The notes under the pieces were generated by a model, which was given only the letters and a program-made list of their open reading frames with translations, searched no databases and was not told where the DNA came from. Both the position numbers and the translations under genes were made by a program. Shown here piece after piece: positions 46,743 through 55,269 of a stretch of 64,000 nucleotides of DNA. The DNA lies in NCBI GenBank assembly GCA_910587515.1, contig CAJULW010000002.1:1-64000 (forward strand), in the 5' to 3' direction. Every line of letters starts with the position of its first letter. Within the stretch, counting starts at the first letter, position 1. This DNA is from an uncultured Duncaniella sp. Its GTDB lineage: Bacteria > Bacteroidota > Bacteroidia > Bacteroidales > Muribaculaceae.

Positions 46743-48479
46743 ATGAAGAATATCAATAAATATATAGCAGGAATAGGCATCGCAGTAGCATCGCTTGGCT
46801 TCTCCTCGTGCATTGGCGACCTTGACCTTCTGCCAAATGACGACCGCGTCATCCTCCCGACCGAATTCTCCAAAAATCCCGTCGCATATATGGAAAAAGT
46901 GATGGGCGACGTCTACCTACAATTCGCGACACACGGTGTCAACAATAACGCGGCCGTGCAAGGATTCGACGGTGGCATGTCGACATTCCAGCGTTCAGCG
47001 TTCATCCTCGAGGAAGTCCCCACCGACGAGACATGCTGGACTCCGGCCGACACCGACTACGGTGACTTCCAATTCGGCATCGTGACTTCGAACAACCGAA
47101 CCATCCTCGGAACATATTCCCGTTTCATGATCTGCGTAGCAGTCTGCAACGATTTCATCCAAACCGTAAACAGAGGCTATTTCAATCTTGACAACGAAAC
47201 ACGCCAGCTTGCGGACGAATATATCCGCCAATGCAAAATCCTACGTTCCGGAGCATACTTCTATCTTCTTGACTGTTTCGGCAATGTCCCCTATGCTGAC
47301 GAAAACACAGACATCGGCTCGATACCAGCACAGCTTCCGCGCGCGGAATCTTTCAAAATCATAACCAAGACTCTCGAAGACGTGGTTGCTGAATACGGTG
47401 ATGGACCCCAAACGGCAGTCTATGGTTATGTCGGAAAGCAAGTGGCTCAGGCCCTTCTCGTTAAGTACTATCTGAACGCTGGTGTATACCTGAACGGTGA
47501 CGGTGAAAACAACCCACATTGGGGCGACTGCTACCGTCATGCCGAAAACATCATCGCAGCCCACCGAGGTGTCGGATTCAAAGGTTCCAATTCTGTAGCT
47601 TCCGGCCTCGCCAACCACTACCGCCAGCTTTTCGGAGCCAACAACGACCAATACGCTCTCGGTGGCTCGAACGAGGTAAACGAAATTATATGGGTCATCC
47701 CTCAGGAAGCAAGCAACCAATTCAACCCAGGTAGCGAAGACCCGAAGAGTCTTACCTCATGGGGCAACGGAACATTCATGCTTGACGCATGGCTCGGTGA
47801 CAAGAGCGCGCTTGACGAATGGGACTGCACCAAGACTCGTTACAATTCAGGCGACGCATGGAAATGCATGGCAGCACGCCAGCAATTCTCTCAAAAATTC
47901 GACTGGAAAAACGGAGAATACACCGACTGCGCTGACCTCCGCACTCAGGAATGGTGTGCCGGCAAAGAGAACTTCAAAATTACAAACGAGGTACTCGATC
48001 AGGATCATTTCGGCAGCAACGGCTTCCTCGCAATCAAATTCACTAACTGGAATGTCGATGCAAACGGAGAGTTCGACCAAAACGACAAACCCGCAGCCAC
48101 TGCACAGATCGGAACCGACTATCCTGTCATACGTCTCGCTGAAATCTACCTTTCTGCAGCCGAGGCTATGCTCCATGGAGCAGGCGACAGAGCAAAAGCA
48201 CTTGAATATGTCAACTATATACGTGAGCGCGCAGGCCTCTCCGCTTGGGAAAGCATGACTCTCGAACAACTCCGTGACGAACGTTGCCGTGAACTATATA
48301 CGGAGAATTGCCGTCGTACGGACCTAATCCGTTACGGACAATGGATCTCGGGCTACACCTGGAACTGGAAAAACAAAGTTCCCGCAGGCGCTGATTTCGA
48401 TCCGAGCTTTGTTCTTTATCCTCTGCCATCGTCAATCGCCACACCGGCGGGCTACACTCAGAACCAAGGTTACAACTAA
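46743..48479 (+). CDS. SusD/RagB-type nutrient-binding lipoprotein
   Basis: The 578-residue protein has a lipoprotein signal (GIGIAVASLGFSSC, Cys23) and the SusD tetratricopeptide-like fold, with LPRAESFKIITKTLEDV, AEIYLSAAEAMLHGAGDRAKALEYVNYIRERAGL and LRDERCRELYTENCRRTDLIRYGQ near the C-terminus. It would sit on the outside of the SusC barrel as a lid that captures glycans. It lies 21 bases after susC. Confidence 0.95.
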   Translation: MKNINKYIAGIGIAVASLGFSSCIGDLDLLPNDDRVILPTEFSKNPVAYMEKVMGDVYLQFATHGVNNNAAVQGFDGGMSTFQRSAFILEEVPTDETCWTPADTDYGDFQFGIVTSNNRTILGTYSRFMICVAVCNDFIQTVNRGYFNLDNETRQLADEYIRQCKILRSGAYFYLLDCFGNVPYADENTDIGSIPAQLPRAESFKIITKTLEDVVAEYGDGPQTAVYGYVGKQVAQALLVKYYLNAGVYLNGDGENNPHWGDCYRHAENIIAAHRGVGFKGSNSVASGLANHYRQLFGANNDQYALGGSNEVNEIIWVIPQEASNQFNPGSEDPKSLTSWGNGTFMLDAWLGDKSALDEWDCTKTRYNSGDAWKCMAARQQFSQKFDWKNGEYTDCADLRTQEWCAGKENFKITNEVLDQDHFGSNGFLAIKFTNWNVDANGEFDQNDKPAATAQIGTDYPVIRLAEIYLSAAEAMLHGAGDRAKALEYVNYIRERAGLSAWESMTLEQLRDERCRELYTENCRRTDLIRYGQWISGYTWNWKNKVPAGADFDPSFVLYPLPSSIATPAGYTQNQGYN

Positions 48480-48513
48480 TCCGTCGAACCTCACTTACAA
48501 AGGACATTAAACA

Positions 48514-49818
48514 ATGAAAAAATTTAAATATCTAATAGCTCTCGCGGTGGCATTCGTCGGCTTTACAAGTTGTGAGGACGACAAGGAGCCTGTCTACCAC
48601 GAGCCAACCGAGTTCATACTCAACATCCCTGCACTCGCCAACCAACTATATGCTCTCGAAAATGGCATGACAGTTGAATTGACATGCTCGCAGCCCGACT
48701 ATGGCTATTCAGCCATAACCAACTATGGTATCGATATCTCGCTGACCGAAGAATTTACTGTCAACGAAGAAGACGGAACTGAAAATTTCTATCATATCTC
48801 TGTCGGCAAACTCGCCCGGATGGAGGTGAAAGCCGAAGATTTGGCAACTGCGATATGCACACTCAACGGCATCACCGACTATGCTAACTATCCTGAAGAA
48901 GGCCTCCCAACCGCACCGGTATATATCCGCGCCACGGCCAACCTGACAGGAGTCGAAAGCAGCGCGATAGTTTCCAATACGATCTGTCTGCAATATGTGT
49001 CTCCTTTCAATCCTTATCGCGAAGGCGGACGTGTGATCTACATTTTGGGCGACGGAACTGGTTGGGACATAAACAATCCCTCAGTCCTCAAAGAGACCGC
49101 CATCGGCTCAAATGTGTATGTCGGAGCATTCAATATTCCGGCCAAAACCGACGGTTCTAACTTCCGTTTCTACACCAAGACCGGAAATTGGGGCGAAGGA
49201 TCCATAGGTTCTTCAGCCGACGGCTCTGTCAACCAGCCTGTGACCCTAACCAAATCCGAACCGACCGAATATACCGCTGTCGACGGAGGTCAGGGCAACT
49301 GGCAATTGCCTCTCGATTGGGCAGGAGGATTCGTAACCTTCACTGTCGATCTCAACGCCCAGGACACCGAAAATCCAGCGGCAAGCAAAATTACCTTTAC
49401 AATACAGGAAGGCAACTACGATATCACCAAAATGAAGTTCATCTATGTCGTTGGCGATGCTTTCGGATGGTCAGTCGACAGCCCCAACGCAGAAGATATC
49501 TATGCCAACTGCAAGCTTTATGACTACGATGACAACGGAGTCTATATGGGCATATTCACCATTCAGAAAGGAAAGGCTCAGTTCCGCTTCTATACCGAAC
49601 TCGGTTCTTGGGATAACGGTTCGATCGGAGCCGGTGATTCGGATACAGAGCTCCAGATGAATGAAGACAGCGCGACAGGTATATTCAGCTACAGCGGTCA
49701 GTATGTTGACGCCAAAGGAAACTGGAAATTCACCAACTGGCCCGGTGGCAAGATGAAAATGATTGTCGACACAAACAGCAAGCACGTCGACTTCACCTCT
49801 ATCCCCGCAAGCGAATAA
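48514..49818 (+). CDS. SusE-like surface glycan-binding lipoprotein with two repeated modules
   Basis: The 434-residue lipoprotein (GFTSC, Cys20) starts with a SusE-type Ig-like domain (about 25-165). Two related modules follow, near 175-300 and 305-430: VIYILGDGTGWDINNP matches FIYVVGDAFGWSVDSP, and NFRFYTKTGNWGEGSIGS matches QFRFYTELGSWDNGSIGA. The duplicated modules resemble the starch-binding domains of SusE/SusF. It should sit at the cell surface and hold polysaccharide for SusC/SusD. The ligand cannot be told. Confidence 0.85.
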   Translation: MKKFKYLIALAVAFVGFTSCEDDKEPVYHEPTEFILNIPALANQLYALENGMTVELTCSQPDYGYSAITNYGIDISLTEEFTVNEEDGTENFYHISVGKLARMEVKAEDLATAICTLNGITDYANYPEEGLPTAPVYIRATANLTGVESSAIVSNTICLQYVSPFNPYREGGRVIYILGDGTGWDINNPSVLKETAIGSNVYVGAFNIPAKTDGSNFRFYTKTGNWGEGSIGSSADGSVNQPVTLTKSEPTEYTAVDGGQGNWQLPLDWAGGFVTFTVDLNAQDTENPAASKITFTIQEGNYDITKMKFIYVVGDAFGWSVDSPNAEDIYANCKLYDYDDNGVYMGIFTIQKGKAQFRFYTELGSWDNGSIGAGDSDTELQMNEDSATGIFSYSGQYVDAKGNWKFTNWPGGKMKMIVDTNSKHVDFTSIPASE

Positions 49819-49843
49819 TAAAATCCAAAGCGGACAGGAATAA

Positions 49844-49881
49844 CCGATCGGTCTGTGACAAGACCGGATCAGACCGATCGG
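49844..49881 (+). repeat. Perfect 12-bp inverted repeat between the SusE-like and SusF-like genes
   Basis: Arms 49844-49855 and 49870-49881 pair perfectly around a 14-base loop; an outer GACAGG/CCTGTC pairing may extend the stem. No T-run follows, so it is not a standard terminator. Confidence 0.75.
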
Positions 49882-49918
49882 CCAGCCCTGTCGGCCATAA
49901 AAGACAAAAACAACCGAT

Positions 49919-51421
49919 ATGAAAAAAATATCTTTATTGTTATCGTTGGCTCTTAGCCTTGGATTCGCGGCCTGCGATGACTACGACATGCCGAATCCTC
50001 CGGCTCAATCCAACCCGCAGGAACCCGTGATGGACGCGGCCACATTGCAAATGACGGCCAAACCCGATCCGACACAGACAATCGACCTATCATCCATAAG
50101 CGAAGCTGGCGAAGCAGTCGAACTCGCGCGCATCGATAATATCGAAAACCTCCCGGCCGGCTACGCACTCGAATTTGTAGCCGAGGTAGCTAAAGACGAC
50201 ACCTTCACCGAACCGTTCGAATGTTCCACAACTGTCACCGACAATGTGGTCTATGCTAATCCCGACGTTCTTACCGACGCGTTCCGCAGCGTACTTGGCA
50301 CAATCGATCCCGCTGCACAGACTGTAAACATCCGTTTCAAGGCATACGCAGTAAACGGCACATCCAAAGCACGACTCGGTGGCGCAGACGTATACTACTG
50401 TCCGCTCACGGCATCAATCAAACCGTTCGATCCGGATTTCACGGTGGAAGAAGCCTACTATATCATAGGGACATGCACAGACGGCAAGATCGACCCGTCA
50501 ACAGCCATACTTATGACCAATAGCGGCAAAAGCCCCTATGACGACCCCGAGTTCTCAGCTCCGGTAAGCGTTACGGCAGACCAAGCCGCTAACGGCTATC
50601 AATGGGCCATTGTCCCGCAATCCACCATGACTGCCGGATCAGGCGTCGTGTTAGCGATTTCCGACGAAAACCTTTCAGAGGAAAGCAAAGGTTATCTCAA
50701 AAACTACCAATCAACCGAAAACTATCCTTTCGGTATGATATATCAAGATCAGACCTTCCTTATCACCTTCAACGCGAAAGCCGATAACGATGGTCTATAT
50801 TCCTATTCGGTAGAACTTGCGACTCCGGTATTCTATACCCCCGGACCATCCAACGGATGGAGTTTTGACAATTCACAAAAGCTCTATCCCGATGCACGCT
50901 ATAAGAATTATCAAGGTTACGTACATATCTCCGGTGAATTTAAATTCACGACAGCCCCCGACTGGTCACATATCAATTATGGCTTCGCTGAAAACGGAAA
51001 ACTCACAACAGACGGAAGTGCCGGAAATATAAAAGTCAACCAGAACGGAGAAGAACTCACCGACGGTCTCTACTGGTGCTCGGCAAACATAGCCGATCTT
51101 TCCTACACCGCGACAAGAGTAAACACTATCGGTATTATCGGATCGGCCACTCCGGGCGGATGGGACACCGAAACCCAAATGATTCCCTCGGAAGATTTTA
51201 TGACATGGACACTGACGACCAAACTCGTGGAAGGCGAACTTAAATTCCGCTCGAACAATGAATGGGATTTCAACAATCTCGGTGGCAGCCTCGACGCATT
51301 GGTTCCTTTCGGACCGAACATCACCATCTCAGGTCCGCAGACAGGCGAAAACGTTACCATTACCCTTCACCTCAACACCATTACCGAAGGCGTCAGCTGG
51401 TATACAGCCACAATTGAATAA
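49919..51421 (+). CDS. SusF/SusE-like surface glycan-binding lipoprotein
   Basis: The 500-residue lipoprotein (LGFAAC, Cys19) has an N-terminal SusE-type Ig-like region (about 25-160) and C-terminal beta modules with YYIIGTCTDGKIDPSTAI, SNGWSFDNSQKLYPDARY and IGIIGSATPGGWDTETQM, the GW-containing pattern of SusF/SusE starch-binding domains. It is the last gene of the Sus-like operon and is followed by a strong terminator. Confidence 0.83.
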   Translation: MKKISLLLSLALSLGFAACDDYDMPNPPAQSNPQEPVMDAATLQMTAKPDPTQTIDLSSISEAGEAVELARIDNIENLPAGYALEFVAEVAKDDTFTEPFECSTTVTDNVVYANPDVLTDAFRSVLGTIDPAAQTVNIRFKAYAVNGTSKARLGGADVYYCPLTASIKPFDPDFTVEEAYYIIGTCTDGKIDPSTAILMTNSGKSPYDDPEFSAPVSVTADQAANGYQWAIVPQSTMTAGSGVVLAISDENLSEESKGYLKNYQSTENYPFGMIYQDQTFLITFNAKADNDGLYSYSVELATPVFYTPGPSNGWSFDNSQKLYPDARYKNYQGYVHISGEFKFTTAPDWSHINYGFAENGKLTTDGSAGNIKVNQNGEELTDGLYWCSANIADLSYTATRVNTIGIIGSATPGGWDTETQMIPSEDFMTWTLTTKLVEGELKFRSNNEWDFNNLGGSLDALVPFGPNITISGPQTGENVTITLHLNTITEGVSWYTATIE

Positions 51422-51462
51422 TTCCTGATAAAATAAAGATACCCTTTATTTCAATCTGAAGA

Positions 51463-51510
51463 GCCGCCCGGCCAATCCCTTGAAGGGATTCGACCGGGCG
51501 GCCATATTTT
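51463..51510 (+). terminator. Terminator of the Sus-like operon
   Basis: A 9-bp GC-rich outer stem (51463-51471 and 51494-51502) encloses a second small stem and is followed by ATATTTTTAT. Confidence 0.8.
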
Positions 51511-51666
51511 TATCACTCTTGAAACTTTAGAGTATATTTTTCGATTTGTCCTCAAACAGCTTTAAGAAAATGTCCGGATCTAACCTATTAATAATTAATG
51601 AAAAGTATAAAATACTATAAATCTATATTTGTATTAAATCCAAACACTCTCATAAGATATCTGTGA

Positions 51667-53121
51667 TCAGAAAGGTTCGGGAGCTTCGATTTTTTCTCCG
51701 GTGGTGTTCTTGGTGATATTGACATTCGTAAGGCGGACATCCTTCACCTCTCCGGTCAGAGACAAAGCACCGTCCGTAACACCGCTCCAATCAGAATTTT
51801 TGCATTCGATATTATAGACATTGCAGCGGTCATCGAATCCGTCGATCTTCACACCGTATTTGCTCTTTTTGCAATTCACGTTGTCAAGGAAAACATTGCG
51901 GACCACAGGATAGAAATCTCGCTGACATTTCTCACGCAACTCATAGACGAGATTTATTTTCAAGACAGCCTCACGGCACTGGCCGACCTCGACATTGCGC
52001 ACAAAAATATTTTCGATCAGACCTCCGCGGCAATTGTTTGTCTTGATACGGATCACACGGTCAAGATCGGGGCTGTCCATCTGACAATTCTCCACAAACA
52101 GATTGCGGTATCCGCCTGAGATCTCACTGCCTACAACCACACCACCGTGACCGTTTTTCATCTTGCAATTGCGAACGATGATATTTTCGGATGGAATGTT
52201 CCACGTACGGCCATCGCGGTTGCGTCCGCTTTTGATCGCGATACAGTCATCACCGGTATCGAAATAGCAATCCTCAATGAGTACGTTTTTACATGACTCG
52301 GGATCGCAACCGTCACCATTGGGGCCATCATTCTGAATATGCACACCACGAACCGTAAGATTTTCACAAAGGAGCGGATGTATCACCCAGAACGGGGAAC
52401 GAAGAAGCGTCACGCCTTCGATCAATACATTTTTACACTTGACAGGATTCACCAACTGCACACGCATACCGTAGCCATCCCCCATACGACGCTGTTCCAC
52501 CGGGACACCTTTTTCGTTCCATTCCTGCAATATCGGACGGCCAATACGCTGTGAGATGATATCCTTATCTTCTTCCCACCCATACTTCTTGGCTCCGCAC
52601 ATACGCCACCAGTTAGCGTTTTCGGCACCACCGTCTATCGTACCTTTACCAGTAATGGCTATGTTCTCCTGCTCATACGCATAGATCATAGGCTGATAGT
52701 TGTAGCAGTCCATGCCTTCCCAACGGGTGAGTACAAGAGGATATTCCTTCAAATCGGAAGTGAAAAGAAGAGTCGCCCCCTCCTCAAGATAAAGATTCAC
52801 ATTGCTTTTAAGTGTGATAGGGCCTGTCAACCAGGTTCCGGCCGGGATCACCACACGTCCACCACCTTCACGCGAACAACGATCAATAACCTTATTTATC
52901 AATTGGGTATAAAGATAGCCCTTTGTTTTGGACTTTTTACCATACTTGAAAACAGGGTAATCCTTATCTCGGAATTCAGGAGCCTTTATCGACTTCTCTA
53001 TCTCCGGATAGAGTTCGCTCCAGGCTTTCGCTGCCTGGTCAACTTTTCCTTTTTTCTGCGCCTCCATCGGCAACGTTGCGCAAGCGAGCGCAAGCAGAAA
53101 CGTGAAAAACACTTTTTTCAT
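51667..53121 (-). CDS. Glycoside hydrolase family 28 (polygalacturonase-like)
   Basis: The secreted protein has about 484 residues, with a signal peptide (KKVFFTFLLALACATLPMEAQ) and a right-handed beta-helix. GH28 catalytic motifs are present: GPNGDGCDPESCKN, FDTGDDCIAIKSG, NGHGGVVVGSEISGG and RVIRIKTN. The PNGDGCD form with SGRN fits exo-acting enzymes on galacturonic-acid polymers. ATG at 53121 is preferred (MKKVFF), though one at 53127 is in frame. It is convergent with the Sus-like operon and may or may not belong to the same locus. Confidence 0.9.
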   Translation of the reverse strand: MKKVFFTFLLALACATLPMEAQKKGKVDQAAKAWSELYPEIEKSIKAPEFRDKDYPVFKYGKKSKTKGYLYTQLINKVIDRCSREGGGRVVIPAGTWLTGPITLKSNVNLYLEEGATLLFTSDLKEYPLVLTRWEGMDCYNYQPMIYAYEQENIAITGKGTIDGGAENANWWRMCGAKKYGWEEDKDIISQRIGRPILQEWNEKGVPVEQRRMGDGYGMRVQLVNPVKCKNVLIEGVTLLRSPFWVIHPLLCENLTVRGVHIQNDGPNGDGCDPESCKNVLIEDCYFDTGDDCIAIKSGRNRDGRTWNIPSENIIVRNCKMKNGHGGVVVGSEISGGYRNLFVENCQMDSPDLDRVIRIKTNNCRGGLIENIFVRNVEVGQCREAVLKINLVYELREKCQRDFYPVVRNVFLDNVNCKKSKYGVKIDGFDDRCNVYNIECKNSDWSGVTDGALSLTGEVKDVRLTNVNITKNTTGEKIEAPEPF

Positions 53122-53399
53122 GGTCATAAAATTATAACTAAATAAATTAATATAATCAAACGATATTACGACTGTAAAATATAAAATAAAAAACGGATCT
53201 GTTTTACCAATTTTTCTGACACACCCTAACCAAAATTACAAAAATCATCCGGACATACTGACTGTCGGCGGTCGCAGCCGACAAAACAGATACATGACAT
53301 CCAAAATCGAGATTCCGGTGACAGATCAAAAAACATCTTCCGAGCACAAAATTAATGAGAATACATCAAAATACAAAATGCCGGCTTTTTTCGCGTATG
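53122..53399. other. Divergent intergenic region between GH28 and glycogen synthase
   Basis: AT-rich non-coding sequence. It holds a perfect -7-like TAATTTTG on the minus strand (53238-53231) that may serve GH28 and a 7-bp hairpin TGTCGGC/GCCGACA near 53263-53283. I see nothing else. Confidence 0.45.
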
Positions 53400-53431
53400 T
53401 TGCTGAGTATTAAAAAAATTTCGTAACTTTG
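53400..53431 (+). promoter_or_regulatory. Predicted promoter of the glycogen synthase gene
   Basis: TTG (53400-53402) and a perfect TAACTTTG (53424-53431) are separated by 21 bases. The leader would be about 28 bases. Confidence 0.55.
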
Positions 53432-53465
53432 TGGCTTGAAACGAAAAACATCATAGTATTATAGA

Positions 53466-55181
53466 ATGGACAAAAAAAATGCTGTACCTACAGTCGATTT
53501 ACTTTTCGAAGTAAGCTGGGAGGTCTGTAACAAAATCGGTGGAATATATACCGTCCTGTCCACAAAGGCAAAAACCCTCCAGAAACTCAACAAAGACAAA
53601 AGCATCTTTATAGGACCGGACGTGTGGAGCGCGGAAAACCCGTCTCCATGGTTCAAGGAATGCAATGTCAACGGACTTTCAGAATGTATCAGCAAAGCTG
53701 AACTACCCGAAGGAATCGGTGTAAGAATCGGTCGTTGGGATATACCGGGAAACCCGATCGCAGTGCTTGTGAAATTTGATGGTATGTATGCCGTCAAAAA
53801 CGACTTTTACGGCGAAATGTGGAACCGGTTCGGTGTTGATTCACTCCACGCCTACGGAGACTACGACGAAGGATGCGCATTTGCCCACGCGTCAGGAATA
53901 TTGATCGAATCAATCGTAAAATCCGGCTTCGGACAACCACTGACACCCACCGGAAGAATATCAAAAAGACATCGCACCGGTATAGTGGCTCATTTTGACG
54001 AGTGGACCACAGGTATGGGTCTCCTATATGTGAAATGGAAGCTTCCTCAGGTCGCAACCGTATTCACCACACATGCGACAAGCATAGGCCGAAGCATCTG
54101 CGGCAACAACAAACCGCTATATGACTATCTCGAAGGCTATAACGGAGACCAGATGGCCCGCGAGCTGAACATGGAAGCCAAACATTCATTGGAAAAAGCC
54201 GCAGCGCACGCGGCCGACGCGTTTACGACCGTAAGCGAAATCACAGCCAAGGAATGTGAACAGCTGCTTGAACGACGTCCCGACGTGGTGACGCCAAACG
54301 GGTTCGAGAAAAATTTCGTGCCCTCATCGGCCAAAATGCCTAAAGTACGGAAAGAAGCCCGAGAAAAAATGCTCACCGTCGCGTCAGCTCTCACCGGCCG
54401 ACATTTCGACGACAACTCTTTTATCGTCATCACAAGCGGCCGATGCGAATATCGCAACAAAGGCCTTGATCTTTTTTTGGACACTTGTGACGAACTTAGA
54501 CATTGCGAGATCTGTCGTGACATAGTAGCCTTCGTCATGGTCCCGGCCTGGCCTAAAGAAGCCCGTATAGATCTTAAATCACGAATGGATGTCATGGGCG
54601 GGAAACCATTCACATCAAACGAAGCCGCACTGGACTATCCGGTGATCACTCATTGGCTCAACAATCCTGACAATGACGCGGTCAACCAACGTATAAACCA
54701 TCTCGGGTTCACAAAGTCGGAAAAGCGCGTTCACGTCATTTATGTCCCCTGCTACCTGAATGGTTCGGATGGAATATTCAATATCGGTTATTACGATCTT
54801 CTCCCCGGAGCCGACGCCTCGATATTCCCCTCTTATTATGAACCCTGGGGATACACCCCTCTTGAGAGTGTGGCTTTCGGGGTCCCGACAGTCACCACGT
54901 CACTCTCTGGTTTCGGTCAATGGATACTCACAGACTTCGACAACTATTTCGATGAGTGCGGTGTCAATGTCATCGGTCGCGGAGACTCAAACTACCGCAA
55001 TGTAGTCGAAAACATAGCTCATTCCATCGAATATCTGAACCGAGCATCCGAAAAGGAAATCAAACGTATCCGCAAAGCGGCCATGGACACAGCGTCCAAA
55101 GCGGATTGGTCCAATTTTATATGCCATTATGAAACGGCATACGGCATAGCTATACAAAAAGCGTTCGAACGGCTGAAATAG
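53466..55181 (+). CDS. Glycogen synthase, GT3 (eukaryote-like) type
   Basis: The 571-residue protein matches the GT3 glycogen synthases of animals and fungi, also found in Bacteroidetes, rather than the GT5 GlgA type: FEVSWEVCNKIGGIYTVLSTKAKTL at the N-terminus, HFDEWTTGMGLLYVKWKLPQVATVFTTHATSIGR, and PSYYEPWGYTPLESVAFGVPTVTT with the donor-binding Glu residues. It would extend alpha-1,4-glucan from UDP- or ADP-glucose; the donor is unresolved. It is followed 88 bases later by a glucan phosphorylase. Confidence 0.94.
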   Translation: MDKKNAVPTVDLLFEVSWEVCNKIGGIYTVLSTKAKTLQKLNKDKSIFIGPDVWSAENPSPWFKECNVNGLSECISKAELPEGIGVRIGRWDIPGNPIAVLVKFDGMYAVKNDFYGEMWNRFGVDSLHAYGDYDEGCAFAHASGILIESIVKSGFGQPLTPTGRISKRHRTGIVAHFDEWTTGMGLLYVKWKLPQVATVFTTHATSIGRSICGNNKPLYDYLEGYNGDQMARELNMEAKHSLEKAAAHAADAFTTVSEITAKECEQLLERRPDVVTPNGFEKNFVPSSAKMPKVRKEAREKMLTVASALTGRHFDDNSFIVITSGRCEYRNKGLDLFLDTCDELRHCEICRDIVAFVMVPAWPKEARIDLKSRMDVMGGKPFTSNEAALDYPVITHWLNNPDNDAVNQRINHLGFTKSEKRVHVIYVPCYLNGSDGIFNIGYYDLLPGADASIFPSYYEPWGYTPLESVAFGVPTVTTSLSGFGQWILTDFDNYFDECGVNVIGRGDSNYRNVVENIAHSIEYLNRASEKEIKRIRKAAMDTASKADWSNFICHYETAYGIAIQKAFERLK

Positions 55182-55269
55182 ATAACGCACACAATAACAA
55201 CTCCGAAATAATTGTAACAACTCTCCTCTTAAACAAAAAACGAGAGTAAAAAACCAATTTCTTAAGAAT

